DNA of 64,000 bases. Source: Lentisphaerota bacterium (GTDB taxonomy: Bacteria > Verrucomicrobiota > Lentisphaeria > Victivallales > Victivallaceae). This document shows, piece by piece, positions 18,449 through 28,183 of the stretch. Numbering within the stretch: the first letter of the stretch is position 1; the number at the start of each line of letters is the position of its first letter. The translations under genes were made by a program, and so were the position numbers. The stretch is from NCBI GenBank assembly GCA_015061575.1, contig SUWF01000014.1, forward strand, positions 1-64,000, given 5' to 3'. The notes beneath the pieces are model-generated. The model had not been told where the DNA came from and made no database searches. It saw only the letters and a program-made list of their open reading frames with translations.

Positions 18449-21430
18449 TTATTTGGTGGTTTTATTGAATTTAAATTCTTTTTGATCCCAGGTGCCGATA
18501 AAGTTTTTGCCGACATACCAGACTGTATTCATACCGGCGGTTTTAGCTTGATCGGTGGCGACCGCTTCCCACAATTCTTTGCGGGTGTTGACCAGCACGG
18601 CCCGGCCGTTGACGATCACCAATGCGCCGGTATCGGGCTTGAATTGCGGCAGCTTGCCAAACTGTTTTTCCAGTGCGGCGATTTTTTCTTTGCTCAACAG
18701 GGCAGGGACAGGGATGCCGACGACCTGCCATTTGCCGGGATTATTGATTATGTCATCCACCAGCAAAAAGGCCACACTGCGGCCGGAGCGCATGACTGTA
18801 TCCCGGCTGTAAGAGGTAAATTCACCCCATTTTTTCTGATCAAAACCCGAGTCGATGGCTTTTACCCAATTGCCCGGATCAATGGCCCACGCCAACTGAC
18901 CGGGGGCGCCCAGCTCCGCAGGTTCCAGCTGAATATTGCGCAAATTATCTTTTTTGAGTTGATTGATCACCGGCAAACCGGCAAAAAAGTCCACTTTGGT
19001 GTCAAGCGCCAGATAGCGCACTACTGAGCCGTAGCAGGCGGCCAGCAAGGCCAGACGGCTGTTGTTGACCAGCGAGTCACGCATGGAGTAAATAGTTGTG
19101 CCGGAACCGTCGCCATGCAGCGGATACACATAGTTGCGGATGTCATTTTCCAGTATTCCCCGGATGCCCCGCAGCTGGGCCGCCGATTGCGGATACATGT
19201 AAGCGTGGCTGTTGAAGGGACGCCGCAAACCGTAAGACGCCGGACAGCTTATCAAATCCAGCGGGGCTTCGTCCAAAACTTTCTGTAACGCCAGATGCCC
19301 GCTGAACAGCATCCGCTGCCAGCTTCCGGAGTGTTCCATGGCGTAACCGAAATAGATACCGAACGCATATTTATTGCCGAAGTTTTTTTTGAAATGTTTG
19401 GCAAACTCCACCAGATTCTGACCGTGTTTTTCGGCCATGAATCTGAAGAAAACTTCCCGCACCCGGGCATCACCCGGATCTTTGCGGTAGGGTTTGTTCA
19501 ATGCCGGATGCGGCAGTTCGATGCGGGGCGAGATATTATTTTTTTGCTGATATTTGGCAAATTCACGCAGTACCGGCTTGCTGCAGTCGTATTCGCCGAC
19601 ATCTTCTCCCCAGAGCTGAAATTCACCGCCCCGGTAGCCCATGATCAGCATTCCGGCCAGTGCCTTACCCGCCGGTCGGGCTGCCAGAGAGTTCATTACC
19701 GTGATCATCGCCTTTTTGGTGCCTTCGATCCAGACATCACTGCAAAAACTCTGCAAAGCACCCCGGCCCCGGTTGGAGGTGAAAACTTCATCGGGATAAC
19801 GGCTGTTCCACCAGCCTGGCACATCCACCCGCAGTTTTACATAAATATTGGCATCGGGATCGCCGGCCAGAATTTGCATCATTTTCTGTTCAGTACCGCT
19901 CAAATCAAACGTGCCATCCTGCAGATAACACCCGGACGGAACCGAAACTTCGTACATGTGTGCGCCCGTATGCCGCCAGTTGTAAAAGCGTTCCGGAGCA
20001 GGTGTGCTGGTAGAGTAGAGCATCAAACTCATAGGTTTGCCGTCAGGCCCCGGCATGTGGTTAAGCCTGTCATAGCGGGAAAATTGCCGGACAGGGGCGC
20101 GTTCCGGAAGCACGCCGGGCAGCACGGTGATTTTCTGCTCATGTTTGGCGGCCAGGATTTCGCAAGTCATCCCTTCCAGCTGCCACCGGTAACTGCCGGG
20201 CATGGCGTAGGGCGAAAGCTCCAATTCCGCATAAAGCTGATCGCCTTGCCGCCGGATCTGCGGCAGCGGGTGCGCACTGAGCGAAACCGGACGGTTGGCT
20301 GCATCATAAAACGAAAACTTCAAGTGGGCAAGTTCTTTTTCCGGAATAGTTTTGGCGTTGTCGAAAACCATGGAAAATATTGCTCCTGCCGGTACCTTAT
20401 CGACGGCCTTTCTGACTGGCAAAGCCAAGCCTTCCGGCGGAGCCAGCCGCAAAAACGGCAGGGCATTCCATGGAATATTGGGATAACGACCGATAACGAC
20501 TTTTTCTTCTTCGCGCAATTTTCCATCAATATAAAGCTGCCAATCCGGCCGAGTCAATATATCCATGGAGCTGCCGTCGGCAAACCAGATCTGCCCCTGC
20601 AGAACTACGCCGCCAATACCGTCATAATTTTTGCCGGTGTATTCGATGATGTTTTCGCCGGGCTTGAGTAAATTGGCAATGTCGTATTTTTCGGTATTGC
20701 GCCATTCGCCGTCGGCACCGACAAATTGGCCGTTGAGTTTGAGTTCATAACCATTATCAGCCGATAACTGAACTTGAGCGGCAACTACCGGTTTTTGAAT
20801 ATTGAATTTTTTGACAAACGATGCTTTATGGATCTGGTTGGCATTTTTCACCCACAGCCAGTCAGCAACCCATTGATTGTAATTTGCCTGCAGTTTTTTA
20901 GTTTGGGGTATGCCGTCCCGGGCAGGAAGTTCATCGGCCTTGATCTTTTTGGCATACACCGCCGGTTTGATAAACTCCACCCGGCCGGGAGCGTTCAAAC
21001 AAAGTCCGAAGCGCTGCTTGACCGAACCGGCAGGAACCTTGAATGCAAAGGTCATGCGTTCATTGTTGAAGCGCCCGGGTGGTAAATAGCTCATGGCCAG
21101 CAAGGTCGGTTTGCCTTGGGCATTGAAGCTGTAAATTTCGATCCCGGCCGCTTTTTTGCTGCAATTACCGTTGATCACCACATCGGCAGTGTACTCGCCG
21201 GGCGGAAGTTTGAGATCGGAACGGTAATTGGCGTAGCCGGTTTGAGTGCTTACTTCGATACGCAGCGTGGAGGCAGCTTCGTCGCACTCGAATTTGGCGG
21301 TGCATTGAACATTGCGTGCCTGATACCAGGTGCGGTTGGCAGTGGTGATCTTGGGCAGCAGATTTTCCACCGCACTCAATAGGAGCGGGGCGGACAATAC
21401 TGCTGTGAAGAAAAGTTTTTTCCAGTTCAT
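18449..21430 (-). CDS. Large secreted glycoside hydrolase-like protein
   Basis: 993 aa. Residues 1-19 are a signal peptide. Residues about 20-165 look like a carbohydrate-binding sandwich. Residues about 180-300 resemble the beta-sandwich domain found at the N-terminus of bacterial alpha-L-rhamnosidases and beta-galactosidases ([36 protein letters not shown]). Residues about 430-850 read as a TIM-barrel core ([32 protein letters not shown]). No catalytic family can be named. It lies 27 nt after the GntR-type regulator and just before a pseudopilin, so the three genes form an operon. Confidence 0.65.
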   Translation of the reverse strand: MNWKKLFFTAVLSAPLLLSAVENLLPKITTANRTWYQARNVQCTAKFECDEAASTLRIEVSTQTGYANYRSDLKLPPGEYTADVVINGNCSKKAAGIEIYSFNAQGKPTLLAMSYLPPGRFNNERMTFAFKVPAGSVKQRFGLCLNAPGRVEFIKPAVYAKKIKADELPARDGIPQTKKLQANYNQWVADWLWVKNANQIHKASFVKKFNIQKPVVAAQVQLSADNGYELKLNGQFVGADGEWRNTEKYDIANLLKPGENIIEYTGKNYDGIGGVVLQGQIWFADGSSMDILTRPDWQLYIDGKLREEEKVVIGRYPNIPWNALPFLRLAPPEGLALPVRKAVDKVPAGAIFSMVFDNAKTIPEKELAHLKFSFYDAANRPVSLSAHPLPQIRRQGDQLYAELELSPYAMPGSYRWQLEGMTCEILAAKHEQKITVLPGVLPERAPVRQFSRYDRLNHMPGPDGKPMSLMLYSTSTPAPERFYNWRHTGAHMYEVSVPSGCYLQDGTFDLSGTEQKMMQILAGDPDANIYVKLRVDVPGWWNSRYPDEVFTSNRGRGALQSFCSDVWIEGTKKAMITVMNSLAARPAGKALAGMLIMGYRGGEFQLWGEDVGEYDCSKPVLREFAKYQQKNNISPRIELPHPALNKPYRKDPGDARVREVFFRFMAEKHGQNLVEFAKHFKKNFGNKYAFGIYFGYAMEHSGSWQRMLFSGHLALQKVLDEAPLDLISCPASYGLRRPFNSHAYMYPQSAAQLRGIRGILENDIRNYVYPLHGDGSGTTIYSMRDSLVNNSRLALLAACYGSVVRYLALDTKVDFFAGLPVINQLKKDNLRNIQLEPAELGAPGQLAWAIDPGNWVKAIDSGFDQKKWGEFTSYSRDTVMRSGRSVAFLLVDDIINNPGKWQVVGIPVPALLSKEKIAALEKQFGKLPQFKPDTGALVIVNGRAVLVNTRKELWEAVATDQAKTAGMNTVWYVGKNFIGTWDQKEFKFNKTTK

Positions 21431-21457
21431 TTTACTTTACTCCTTTGTATAATATGT

Positions 21458-22495
21458 TTAACTGATGTTCTTTATACTTGCCCGTTCGACCAGACGCGGC
21501 TCTATCGTCAGCTGACGGCTGCCGTTAAGATCGCCAAAAAGCATTTTCACTGTTGTTTTAGCGATTTTTTCGGCATTTTCATTAAAGGTGGTCAGCGGCG
21601 GATTGGTAAATTGCGAAAAATCCCGGTCGTCCACGCTTATGATCGATATATCATCTGGCACTTTCAGGTGCCGCTGCTGCAGGGCCGACAGTACCCCCAG
21701 CGCAATAACATCGTTAAATGCAAAAACTGCCGTAATATTTTCGGTAGTATCCAGCAATTTTTTCACCGCTATTTCCGATGCCTGACAGGGGATGGCCTGA
21801 AGCATTGAAGGATCTATTTCAGTTTTCAACAATTTTACATCCGGATGTTCCGCTGCAAATTTTTCAGCGCCTTGCCAGCGATAGCAAAAGATATTGTTCC
21901 CCAGATTGGTGTCGCGCGTAAGGACTGCTATATTGCGATGACCATTTTTGTACAAATGCTCTATGGCCATATAACCGCAATACAGATTGTTGCTGTATAC
22001 TGCCGGCAGTTGCGGGGCAAAATTGTGGTTGACCTGGACGATGCGGCCATGGAAGTTGGCGGCTAAATTTTCCATATCCACATTATCCGGACACTGACCG
22101 TACAGGATCAAGCCGCAATAACGCTGCATATTAATTGATTCAAAATCTGTAAAAAATTCCACTTCGGCATGATATTCAGGTAAATCTTGCCGGATGCTTT
22201 CAGTAACGCGGGAGTAAAACGGTACCGAAAGTACCCCCAAATGCCGCATCCAGATCCCCACCAATACGGCTGGAGAACTGTTGCGTTCCACTACATAAAC
22301 ACCTTTGCCCTGATGCCCCGCAACCAGACCGGAATTTTTCAGCTGATCAATAACTTTTTTGATGGTATTGTGGCTGACTTGAAACTCAGCGGTAAGTTGG
22401 GATTGACTGGGTAGCTTATCCGCCCAGAATCCGGAAAGGATCCGGTTTTCCAGTTCCTGATATAACTTACGGTAATGTATTACTCTTTTACTCAT
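21458..22495 (-). CDS. GntR-type HTH fused to LacI-type sugar-binding domain, regulator
   Basis: 345 aa from the ATG at 22495 (MSKRVIHY); an upstream in-frame start adds nine hydrophobic residues and is unlikely. Residues 1-70 are a GntR winged helix (KLPSQSQLTAEFQVSHNTIKK, GLVAGHQGKGVYVVE). From residue 75 on there is a LacI/GalR-type periplasmic-binding fold (NGHRNIAVLTRD, DISIISVDDRDFSQFTNPPLTTF), the arrangement of AraR. It heads the operon with the 993-aa hydrolase. A perfect palindrome sits on its predicted transcription start. Confidence 0.9.
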   Translation of the reverse strand: MSKRVIHYRKLYQELENRILSGFWADKLPSQSQLTAEFQVSHNTIKKVIDQLKNSGLVAGHQGKGVYVVERNSSPAVLVGIWMRHLGVLSVPFYSRVTESIRQDLPEYHAEVEFFTDFESINMQRYCGLILYGQCPDNVDMENLAANFHGRIVQVNHNFAPQLPAVYSNNLYCGYMAIEHLYKNGHRNIAVLTRDTNLGNNIFCYRWQGAEKFAAEHPDVKLLKTEIDPSMLQAIPCQASEIAVKKLLDTTENITAVFAFNDVIALGVLSALQQRHLKVPDDISIISVDDRDFSQFTNPPLTTFNENAEKIAKTTVKMLFGDLNGSRQLTIEPRLVERASIKNIS

Positions 22496-22528
22496 TGCAA
22501 TTAATATAACACCTGCAAACAATAACTT

Positions 22529-22576
22529 AACTTAGCCAGCTAAGTTTAATATACAATAAAATAGCCGTTCTGTCAA
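22529..22576 (-). promoter_or_regulatory. Consensus promoter with palindromic operator of the GntR operon
   Basis: On the minus strand TTGACA (22576-22571), 17 nt, TATATT (22553-22548) is a near-consensus promoter. Directly downstream, 22529-22546 is a perfect 8-bp inverted repeat around CA (AACTTAGC-CA-GCTAAGTT). It covers the expected transcription start, so binding would block initiation. AraR-type regulators use operators of this kind. Confidence 0.75.
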
Positions 22577-22631
22577 GGGCAGTTAAATAAAAAAATGATT
22601 TTTTGAACCGCAAAACTTTAAAATGAAATGT

Positions 22632-23444
22632 TCATTGCGTTTGCCGGTAACAGCTCCGGTAGGCAGCCGGGGGCATCCCGAAAAGTCTTTTGAATTGCCT
22701 TGAAAAGTGAAACCGATCCTTGATTCCGACCGCATCACAAATCGCTTCCACTGTCAAATTGGAGTTTTTCAGCAGCTTGGCTGCGCAGTTGTAACGCTGC
22801 TGCAGAATATACTGATAGGGCGTGATGCCGCACTCGCGCTTGAAAAAACGCAAAAAAGCCGTTGCCGACATTCCCGTGCGCCGGGCCAGTTCATCCAGCG
22901 AAATATCTTCTTCCAAATGGGTGTTGATAAAATCACGCACATTGCGGATCCTTTGATCCTGCGCCGGAGGTTCCAGCACTGTTTTCGGCAAACAAGCCAG
23001 CGCATCGGCCATCAGGGCCAAAGCGGTCAGTCTTACCGGCATTGTGCCGGCGGCGCCGGAGAGGATTTGTTTGCGCAGAAAATCGACCCGTTCATCAGCC
23101 AGTTTTTCGGGTAATTCGATGATCTCATCGGTGAATGCCACCTGGCAGCCGGTAAGTTCAGCGTGAATAAAAAGTTGTTCAGGGGTGCCGCTGCAGCAGC
23201 TTTCCAGATTGCACGCCGGTGGCAGCAGATAGCAGCTGCCGGGCGCAAAGAGTTTTTTGCGTCCCCGCACGATGACCCCGGCTCCGCTGCCGGTATGATG
23301 GTAAAAACGCCAGTAATCTCCGGAAAGCGTGATACGGTTCCAAAAGCTGCCCAGCGTCACCACCCCCAGAGATTCCAGCACCAAAGCGCTCTCGCTGGCG
23401 GATCTTATGTCAATATTGTTCATAAAATCTGAAATATTGTTCAT
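22632..23444 (-). CDS. AraC family transcriptional regulator
   Basis: 270 aa. The N-domain (about 1-150) is a compact cupin-like sensor. The C-terminal HTH pair is clear: LDELARRTGMSATAFLRFFKRECGITP and VEAICDAVGIKDRFHFSRQFKRLFGMPP. It is divergent from L-fucose isomerase with 96 nt between the starts, so it probably controls that gene in response to fucose or a related sugar. An alternative in-frame start (second MNN) lies seven codons in. Confidence 0.92.
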   Translation of the reverse strand: MNNISDFMNNIDIRSASESALVLESLGVVTLGSFWNRITLSGDYWRFYHHTGSGAGVIVRGRKKLFAPGSCYLLPPACNLESCCSGTPEQLFIHAELTGCQVAFTDEIIELPEKLADERVDFLRKQILSGAAGTMPVRLTALALMADALACLPKTVLEPPAQDQRIRNVRDFINTHLEEDISLDELARRTGMSATAFLRFFKRECGITPYQYILQQRYNCAAKLLKNSNLTVEAICDAVGIKDRFHFSRQFKRLFGMPPAAYRSCYRQTQ

Positions 23445-23454
23445 AGCTTAAACC

Positions 23455-23483
23455 TTGACTTGCCATATATATTACTATATATT
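23455..23483 (+). promoter_or_regulatory. Sigma70-type promoter of fucI
   Basis: TTGACT (23455-23460), 17 nt, TATATT (23478-23483). It starts in the short gap between the divergent AraC gene and fucI, 58 nt before the fucI start codon. Confidence 0.6.
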
Positions 23484-23540
23484 TCCAATGCACCAAAACC
23501 AAATTTTGTGTGAAAAAACCATTAAAAAAAGGTGAAAATC

Positions 23541-25295
23541 ATGAATTATCCGAAAATCGGCATCCGCCCGACTATTGATGGACGGCGCAAAGGCATCCGT
23601 GAATCGCTCGAAGATCAGACCATGAGCATGGCCAAACAGGCCGCCGAACTTTTTTCGGCCAAACTCCGCTATGCCGATGGCACTCCGGTACAGTGTGTTA
23701 TTGCAGATACAACGATCGGCGGTGTGGCCGAAGCTGCGGCCTGTCAGGATAAATTCAAGCGCGAAAATGTGATGATAACGCTTTCGGTAACACCTTGCTG
23801 GTGTTACGGATCGGAAACTATGGATATGGATCGCCACACCATCAAAGCCGTGTGGGGATTCAACGGTACTGAACGCCCCGGAGCTGTTTATCTGGCAGCG
23901 GTGCTGGCGGCTCATTCGCAGAAAGGTTTGCCGGCTTTCGGTATTTACGGCCGGGATGTGCAGGATGCTGACTGCAAGGAAATCCCGGCGGATGTGGAAG
24001 AAAAACTCCTGCGTTTCGGCCGGGCGGCGCTGGCAGCAGCGCAGATGCGGGGCAAGAGTTATCTCTCGATCGGGAGTGTTTCCATGGGGATCGCCGGTTC
24101 GATCCTTTGCCCGGAAATGTTTGAACAATACTTCGATATGCGCTGCGAATCAGTGGATTCTACAGAAATCATTCGCCGGGTGAACGAAGGGATCTACGAT
24201 CCGGAAGAATTTGCCCGGGCTTCTGCCTGGATCAAAGCCAACTGCCCGGAAAGTGAAGATTTTTACAATGTCGGCGATGCCCGGCGCTCTCCGGAAAACA
24301 AACGGGAGATCTTTGATTATTGTGCCAAGATGACCATCATTGCCCGTGACCTGATGGTGGGTAATCCCAAGCTCGCTGAAATGGGCTTTGTGGAAGAATC
24401 CTGCGGTCACAACGCCATTATGGCCGGTTTCCAGGGCCAGCGCCAGTGGACTGACCACATGCCCAACGGCGATTTTATGGAAACGGTGCTCAACAGCTCC
24501 TTTGACTGGAACGGCATCCGGGCGCCGTATGTGATGGCAACCGAAAACGATGGTCTTAACGGCGTAGCCATGCTCTTCGGTCGGTTGCTGACCAACAGCG
24601 CCAGTGGTTTTTCGGACGTGCGTACCTACTGGAGCCCGGAAGCGGTCAAGAAGGCTACCGGTTATGATTTGGAAGTGCCCGGCATGATCCATTTGATCAA
24701 CTCCGGTGCAACTACTATGGATGCCACCGGCGCAATGACCATTGATGGCAAGCCGGCGATGAAAAACTTCTGGGATATTACCGAAAATGATGTCAAAGCA
24801 GCTTTGGCGGCCACTACCTGGTGTCCGGCCAATAATGGTTATTTCCGGGGCGGCGGCTTTTCGTCACGCTTTGTAACGGCGGGCAATATGCCCATAACTA
24901 TGGCCCGTATCAACCGCATCCACGGTTTGGGGCCGGTGCTGCAGATCGCCGAAGGTTACACCTATGCTCCGCCCAAGGCAGTACACGATATTCTGGATAA
25001 ACGCACCGATCCGGGTTGGCCGACCACCTGGTTTGTGCCGCGCCTGACCGGCAAAGGCGCCTTCAAGGATGTGTACAGTGTAATGGCCAACTGGGGAGCC
25101 AATCACGGTTCTTTCAACTACGGCCATATCGGTGCGGATCTGATTACTTTGGCGAGCATTTTGCGTATCCCGGTTTGTATGCACAACGTGGATGAAGATG
25201 CCATTTACCGGCCGTCGGCCTGGGCTGCATTCGGCATGGATAAAGAAAGTGCCGACTATCGGGCCTGCGCCAACTTCGGCCCTGCCTATAAATAA
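23541..25295 (+). CDS. fucI: L-fucose isomerase
   Basis: 584 aa from the ATG at 23541, preceded by AAAAAAGGTGA; an in-frame GTG at 23532 overlaps that ribosome site. It converts L-fucose to L-fuculose with a divalent metal and is cytoplasmic. The family start [20 protein letters not shown], the middle [22 protein letters not shown] and the C-terminal [17 protein letters not shown] are diagnostic, and length matches the family (about 590). No fuculokinase or aldolase lies in the window. D-arabinose isomerase activity is commonly shared by this enzyme. Confidence 0.97.
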   Translation: MNYPKIGIRPTIDGRRKGIRESLEDQTMSMAKQAAELFSAKLRYADGTPVQCVIADTTIGGVAEAAACQDKFKRENVMITLSVTPCWCYGSETMDMDRHTIKAVWGFNGTERPGAVYLAAVLAAHSQKGLPAFGIYGRDVQDADCKEIPADVEEKLLRFGRAALAAAQMRGKSYLSIGSVSMGIAGSILCPEMFEQYFDMRCESVDSTEIIRRVNEGIYDPEEFARASAWIKANCPESEDFYNVGDARRSPENKREIFDYCAKMTIIARDLMVGNPKLAEMGFVEESCGHNAIMAGFQGQRQWTDHMPNGDFMETVLNSSFDWNGIRAPYVMATENDGLNGVAMLFGRLLTNSASGFSDVRTYWSPEAVKKATGYDLEVPGMIHLINSGATTMDATGAMTIDGKPAMKNFWDITENDVKAALAATTWCPANNGYFRGGGFSSRFVTAGNMPITMARINRIHGLGPVLQIAEGYTYAPPKAVHDILDKRTDPGWPTTWFVPRLTGKGAFKDVYSVMANWGANHGSFNYGHIGADLITLASILRIPVCMHNVDEDAIYRPSAWAAFGMDKESADYRACANFGPAYK

Positions 25296-25315
25296 CAGCC
25301 CAATAAGCAAATAAC

Positions 25316-25360
25316 AATCGGCCTGCAGTAAATCATAACTTTTGCTGCAGGCCGATTTTA
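25316..25360. terminator. Hairpin between fucI and the SH3 protein gene
   Basis: AATCGGCCTGCAG (25316-25328) pairs perfectly with CTGCAGGCCGATT (25345-25357). The T tract is short, but the 13-bp stem between convergent genes suggests a terminator for fucI. Confidence 0.65.
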
Positions 25361-25392
25361 TGCAATGGATATCTGGGGGGAGGGAGAGTTGA

Positions 25393-26160
25393 TTACTTGC
25401 TTTCGACGATCCTTTTAACTACCAAAACCGGCATATCCCAGTTTTTTACTTTGTATTCTTCGCCCATAACGTTGACTTTTTTGCCGTTGAATCCGGTGAG
25501 TTTTTCCCGATGGGGAACTACAAAGTATTCCGGCGCAAGTTCATCGCCCTTGACTTGATACAATACATGGGTGATGGTTTTGATGTTATCTTCCGATTCA
25601 TACAAATAGCCGCTGCGCCGCACGGTTTTACCGTCCGAAATAAAATTGCCTTCCAGGGTGATCAAATCCTGATTGGGCAGCGGACGTTTGCCGCCGAGCT
25701 TGGGCAATTTTTTCAGGGCGTTGCTGTCAACTTCGATCGCCGGACGTCCAACGTAAAAAGTGGTATTTTTCAGCGCATCGATCTGCAGCCAGCCCGATGC
25801 AGTAGCTTGGCCGTGAACTTTTACTGCGGTGCCGCGCCGTCCCAGGCCTACAGCTTCGTAGCCGGTTCCCGGGCCGGAGCGTAAATTCACATTGGCAGCA
25901 AGTTTGCCGTTTTTGACCAGTCTGGCCAAGACCCATACCCGGCTGTTTTCGGGCGCTGCGATTTCCAGCCACTCCGAACCGACGGCGATGATCCTGACCG
26001 GATTATCTTTGGTCAACTGCGCCACTGCAGTATATTTCATGCCGGCTCCGGCCCGGACGTTGAGCGGATATTTTATGACCCGGCCTTCCACAACTTCAGC
26101 TGCGTTGATCAAAAGTGGGAATGCTGCAAACATGCTTGCTGCTATCAGAATTTTTTTCAT
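25393..26160 (-). CDS. Exported protein with two bacterial SH3 domains
   Basis: 255 aa. Residues 1-20 are a signal peptide (AFPLLINAAEV). Residues about 23-80 form one SH3b domain (YPLNVRAGAGMKYTAVAQL) and residues about 88-150 a second (ANVNLRSGPGTGYEAVGLG), both with the usual N-V/L-R-x-G-P/A-G core. The last 100 residues are of unknown fold. SH3b domains often bind peptidoglycan peptides, so a periplasmic wall-associated role is likely. No enzymatic domain is visible. Confidence 0.85.
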   Translation of the reverse strand: MKKILIAASMFAAFPLLINAAEVVEGRVIKYPLNVRAGAGMKYTAVAQLTKDNPVRIIAVGSEWLEIAAPENSRVWVLARLVKNGKLAANVNLRSGPGTGYEAVGLGRRGTAVKVHGQATASGWLQIDALKNTTFYVGRPAIEVDSNALKKLPKLGGKRPLPNQDLITLEGNFISDGKTVRRSGYLYESEDNIKTITHVLYQVKGDELAPEYFVVPHREKLTGFNGKKVNVMGEEYKVKNWDMPVLVVKRIVESK

Positions 26161-26181
26161 ATTTATCCCTGCATAATTTAT

Positions 26182-26769
26182 TTATTTACGGATGATCGGC
26201 CCGGATTTTTTGCGTACCGAAAAACCAAAATGACCGATACACTTACCCAAATTAAAATAATGTCCGTGTGCATATCCCAGCACGCCGCCATCATGCTCCA
26301 GATCAAGCCGCCCGCTTCCGGTCAGAAAATCCTCCGATACCTGCACCGCAACGATCTGAGCAATAAACATATCGTGCGAACCCAGCTTGATGATATCTTT
26401 GACCTGACACTCCAGATTCAGCGGACACTCCTGCACCAGCGGACTTTGGATCCGGGAGCCGGGCAGGGCGGTAAGTTTCTGTTCGGCAAACTTGTCATGA
26501 TCCCGCCCGGAAACTACCCCGCACCAATCCACGATCGCCGCTTGCGAGGCCAGCGGCACATTGACCGAAAACTCCCGCAATTCGGTCAACGCTTTATAGC
26601 TGTAACGTTCAGGACGAACCGAAATCGACAGCATGGCCGGATTGCTGCAGACGATTCCAACCCAGGCTACAGTGATAAGATTGTTTTTCCAATTGTTTCC
26701 GCCGGTGCCGACCAGCACTGCGGGGACCGGGGCCAATTGGGTACTGCCGGGCCAGATAAGTTTTTTCAT
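26182..26769 (-). CDS. Flavin reductase-like FMN-binding protein
   Basis: 195 aa from the ATG at 26769. The start KKLIWPGSTQLAPVPAVLVG, the FMN-loop region NLITVAWVGIVCSNPAMLSISVRPERYSY, and EFSVNVP mark the flavin reductase-like (DIM6/NTAB) family. These proteins are FMN-containing reductases or electron carriers in anaerobes, and many are flavoredoxin-like. The FmdB-type zinc-ribbon gene lies 11 nt upstream and probably shares the transcript. The physiological partner is unknown. Confidence 0.88.
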   Translation of the reverse strand: MKKLIWPGSTQLAPVPAVLVGTGGNNWKNNLITVAWVGIVCSNPAMLSISVRPERYSYKALTELREFSVNVPLASQAAIVDWCGVVSGRDHDKFAEQKLTALPGSRIQSPLVQECPLNLECQVKDIIKLGSHDMFIAQIVAVQVSEDFLTGSGRLDLEHDGGVLGYAHGHYFNLGKCIGHFGFSVRKKSGPIIRK

Positions 26770-26780
26770 ATTGCAAGACC

Positions 26781-27011
26781 TCAGTGATGGCAGCCGCATT
26801 TGCCGTGACAGCCGCAGCCTCCGGCGGCCGGACAACTGTCCGCGGCGGCACATGGAGATGTTTTGCTGGCGGTAGTGGCGGCAAAGACCGAAAATTGTTT
26901 TTCTACTTTACTGCTGCCGCACTTTTCGCACTCAACGGGAGTTCCGGCGCGGGGTACGAGTTTTTCAAAGGCGCAGCCGCATTCGCTGCAAATGTATTCG
27001 TAAATAGGCAT
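26781..27011 (-). CDS. FmdB family zinc-ribbon protein with Cys/His-rich tail
   Basis: 76 aa. Residues 1-42 are the FmdB regulatory domain: MPIYEYICSECGCAFE, then CEKCGSSKVEK, giving two CxxC knuckles for one zinc. The tail is unusual: residues 54-76 carry six Cys and three His, ending GCGCHGKCGCHH, a possible second metal site. The gene precedes the flavin reductase gene by 11 nt. FmdB-type proteins are proposed regulators; direct function here is unknown. Confidence 0.88.
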   Translation of the reverse strand: MPIYEYICSECGCAFEKLVPRAGTPVECEKCGSSKVEKQFSVFAATTASKTSPCAAADSCPAAGGCGCHGKCGCHH

Positions 27012-27039
27012 GGTGAGTTTTCCTGTTTATATAAAATGG

Positions 27040-27912
27040 TTATTTCTGACTGGTTGAAAATAGTTTCTGCCAGGCGTGCAGCATAGTCGTCGGCCGGTCG
27101 GTCACCACCGAAGAAGCACCCAGCTTGACGAGTTTGTAGGCTTCCCAGGTATCGTTGACTGTCCAGACGCTGATTTCGTAACCGGCATCAATGAAGCGTT
27201 TGAAGAATTTTTTATCATACTTGATGCGTTTATCACCGGCTCCAAAAGAAAATCCGGTACAGCCCAGTTCTTTGAGTTTGGCCAGAATGTTATCCGCTGC
27301 CAGATTGGGATCATAGCTGGGCTTTTTCATGCCGAACCGGCGGCAATCCCCCAGACCGGCAATCAACATATTGCGGAACCCGGGAACTTTTTTATTGAGG
27401 TTGCGCAGCGGTTCTTCTTCAAACGACACTACTGTTACCTGTGAACGGGCGATATTGTATTTTTTCAGCAGATCCCGCAAAATATAGGGAAAATTTTCAT
27501 CTACCGCCCCTTTTTTGATTTCCACCAACACAAAACTCGTCTTGGGCATGGCGGCAAAAAACTCTTCCAGCAGCGGCGGATGCTCATTTTTGAACATCGG
27601 GTGCTTCCGGGAGCCGATATCCACTTTTTGCAGTTCGGCGTAAGTTATTTTGCGGATCTGGCGTTTATCGCCAGCCATTTTTTGTAAATCCGCATCATGG
27701 AAGACCACGATCTTGCCGTCTGCAGTGGTGCGCACGTCGATTTCCACGGCATTACCGCCATTTTCCCAGACGGCCTTAAATGCCTGCATAGTATTTTGCA
27801 GCCCGAATTCCCGATCGCCACGGTGTCCGTAAATGATCGGGCTGGTAATATCGGCGGCGCTGAGTGCGCTGCTCAGGCACAACGCAAAGATGACCTTGCT
27901 CCAATGTTTCAT
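27040..27912 (-). CDS. Exported glycerophosphodiester phosphodiesterase
   Basis: 290 aa. Residues 1-20 are a signal peptide (MKHWSKVIFALCLSSALSAA), so it acts outside the cytoplasm. The GDPD core has IYGHRGDREFGLQNTMQAF with the catalytic His and Arg, VEIDVRTTADGKIVVFHDADL with metal-binding Glu/Asp and the second catalytic His, and ISVWTVND near the end. It hydrolyses glycerophosphodiesters to glycerol-3-phosphate and an alcohol. It is divergent from the LacI gene that heads a phosphoesterase operon, which hints at a common phosphodiester substrate. Confidence 0.94.
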   Translation of the reverse strand: MKHWSKVIFALCLSSALSAADITSPIIYGHRGDREFGLQNTMQAFKAVWENGGNAVEIDVRTTADGKIVVFHDADLQKMAGDKRQIRKITYAELQKVDIGSRKHPMFKNEHPPLLEEFFAAMPKTSFVLVEIKKGAVDENFPYILRDLLKKYNIARSQVTVVSFEEEPLRNLNKKVPGFRNMLIAGLGDCRRFGMKKPSYDPNLAADNILAKLKELGCTGFSFGAGDKRIKYDKKFFKRFIDAGYEISVWTVNDTWEAYKLVKLGASSVVTDRPTTMLHAWQKLFSTSQK

Positions 27913-27959
27913 TTTTTATACTCCTTTATCAAGCATAAGTCAAATACAATATACATGGA

Positions 27960-27987
27960 AATATACCATAAAAAAACAGATTTTCAA
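27960..27987 (-). promoter_or_regulatory. Promoter of the GDPD gene
   Basis: On the minus strand TTGAAA (27987-27982), 16 nt, TATATT (27965-27960), about 50 nt upstream of the start codon. The sequence TTTATGGTATA around the -10 also occurs at the divergent LacI promoter. Confidence 0.5.
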
Positions 27988-28062
27988 GTTTGCAGTTGAC
28001 TTAAACAGTTGCCGGATCAACAGAAAAAAACGATTTTTTTCAATTATTTTGATATTCACCCC

Positions 28063-28091
28063 TTGACAAAGGATTTATTTTATGGTATAAT
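28063..28091 (+). promoter_or_regulatory. Perfect-consensus promoter of the LacI/phosphoesterase operon
   Basis: TTGACA (28063-28068), exactly 17 nt, TATAAT (28086-28091): both hexamers and spacing match the sigma70 consensus. Such a strong promoter normally needs tight repression, which the operators just downstream would supply. Confidence 0.88.
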
Positions 28092-28097
28092 AATCCG

Positions 28098-28160
28098 TTG
28101 AAGCGGTTCAATAAAGCCAGGCTGTTGTTTTTTTAGTGTTTTATTGACCCGGTTCAATAA
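28098..28160. promoter_or_regulatory. Two LacI-type operators, centres 46 bp apart
   Basis: Site 1 (28098-28111) is TTGAAGCGGTTCAA. Site 2 (28141-28160) is TTATTGACCCGGTTCAATAA. Both are near-palindromes around a central CG, the mark of LacI-family operators, and share CGGTTCAATAA. Site 1 covers the expected transcription start; site 2 is 24 bp before the regulator's ATG. Confidence 0.75.
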
Positions 28161-28183
28161 ACTGTTTTCCGGAGTTGTCTTTT

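Noticed and set aside
19295-20671. 458-codon open frame on the plus strand
   Set aside because: It is the shadow of the 993-aa secreted hydrolase on the other strand. The sequence is rich in His, Arg and Phe with no domain.
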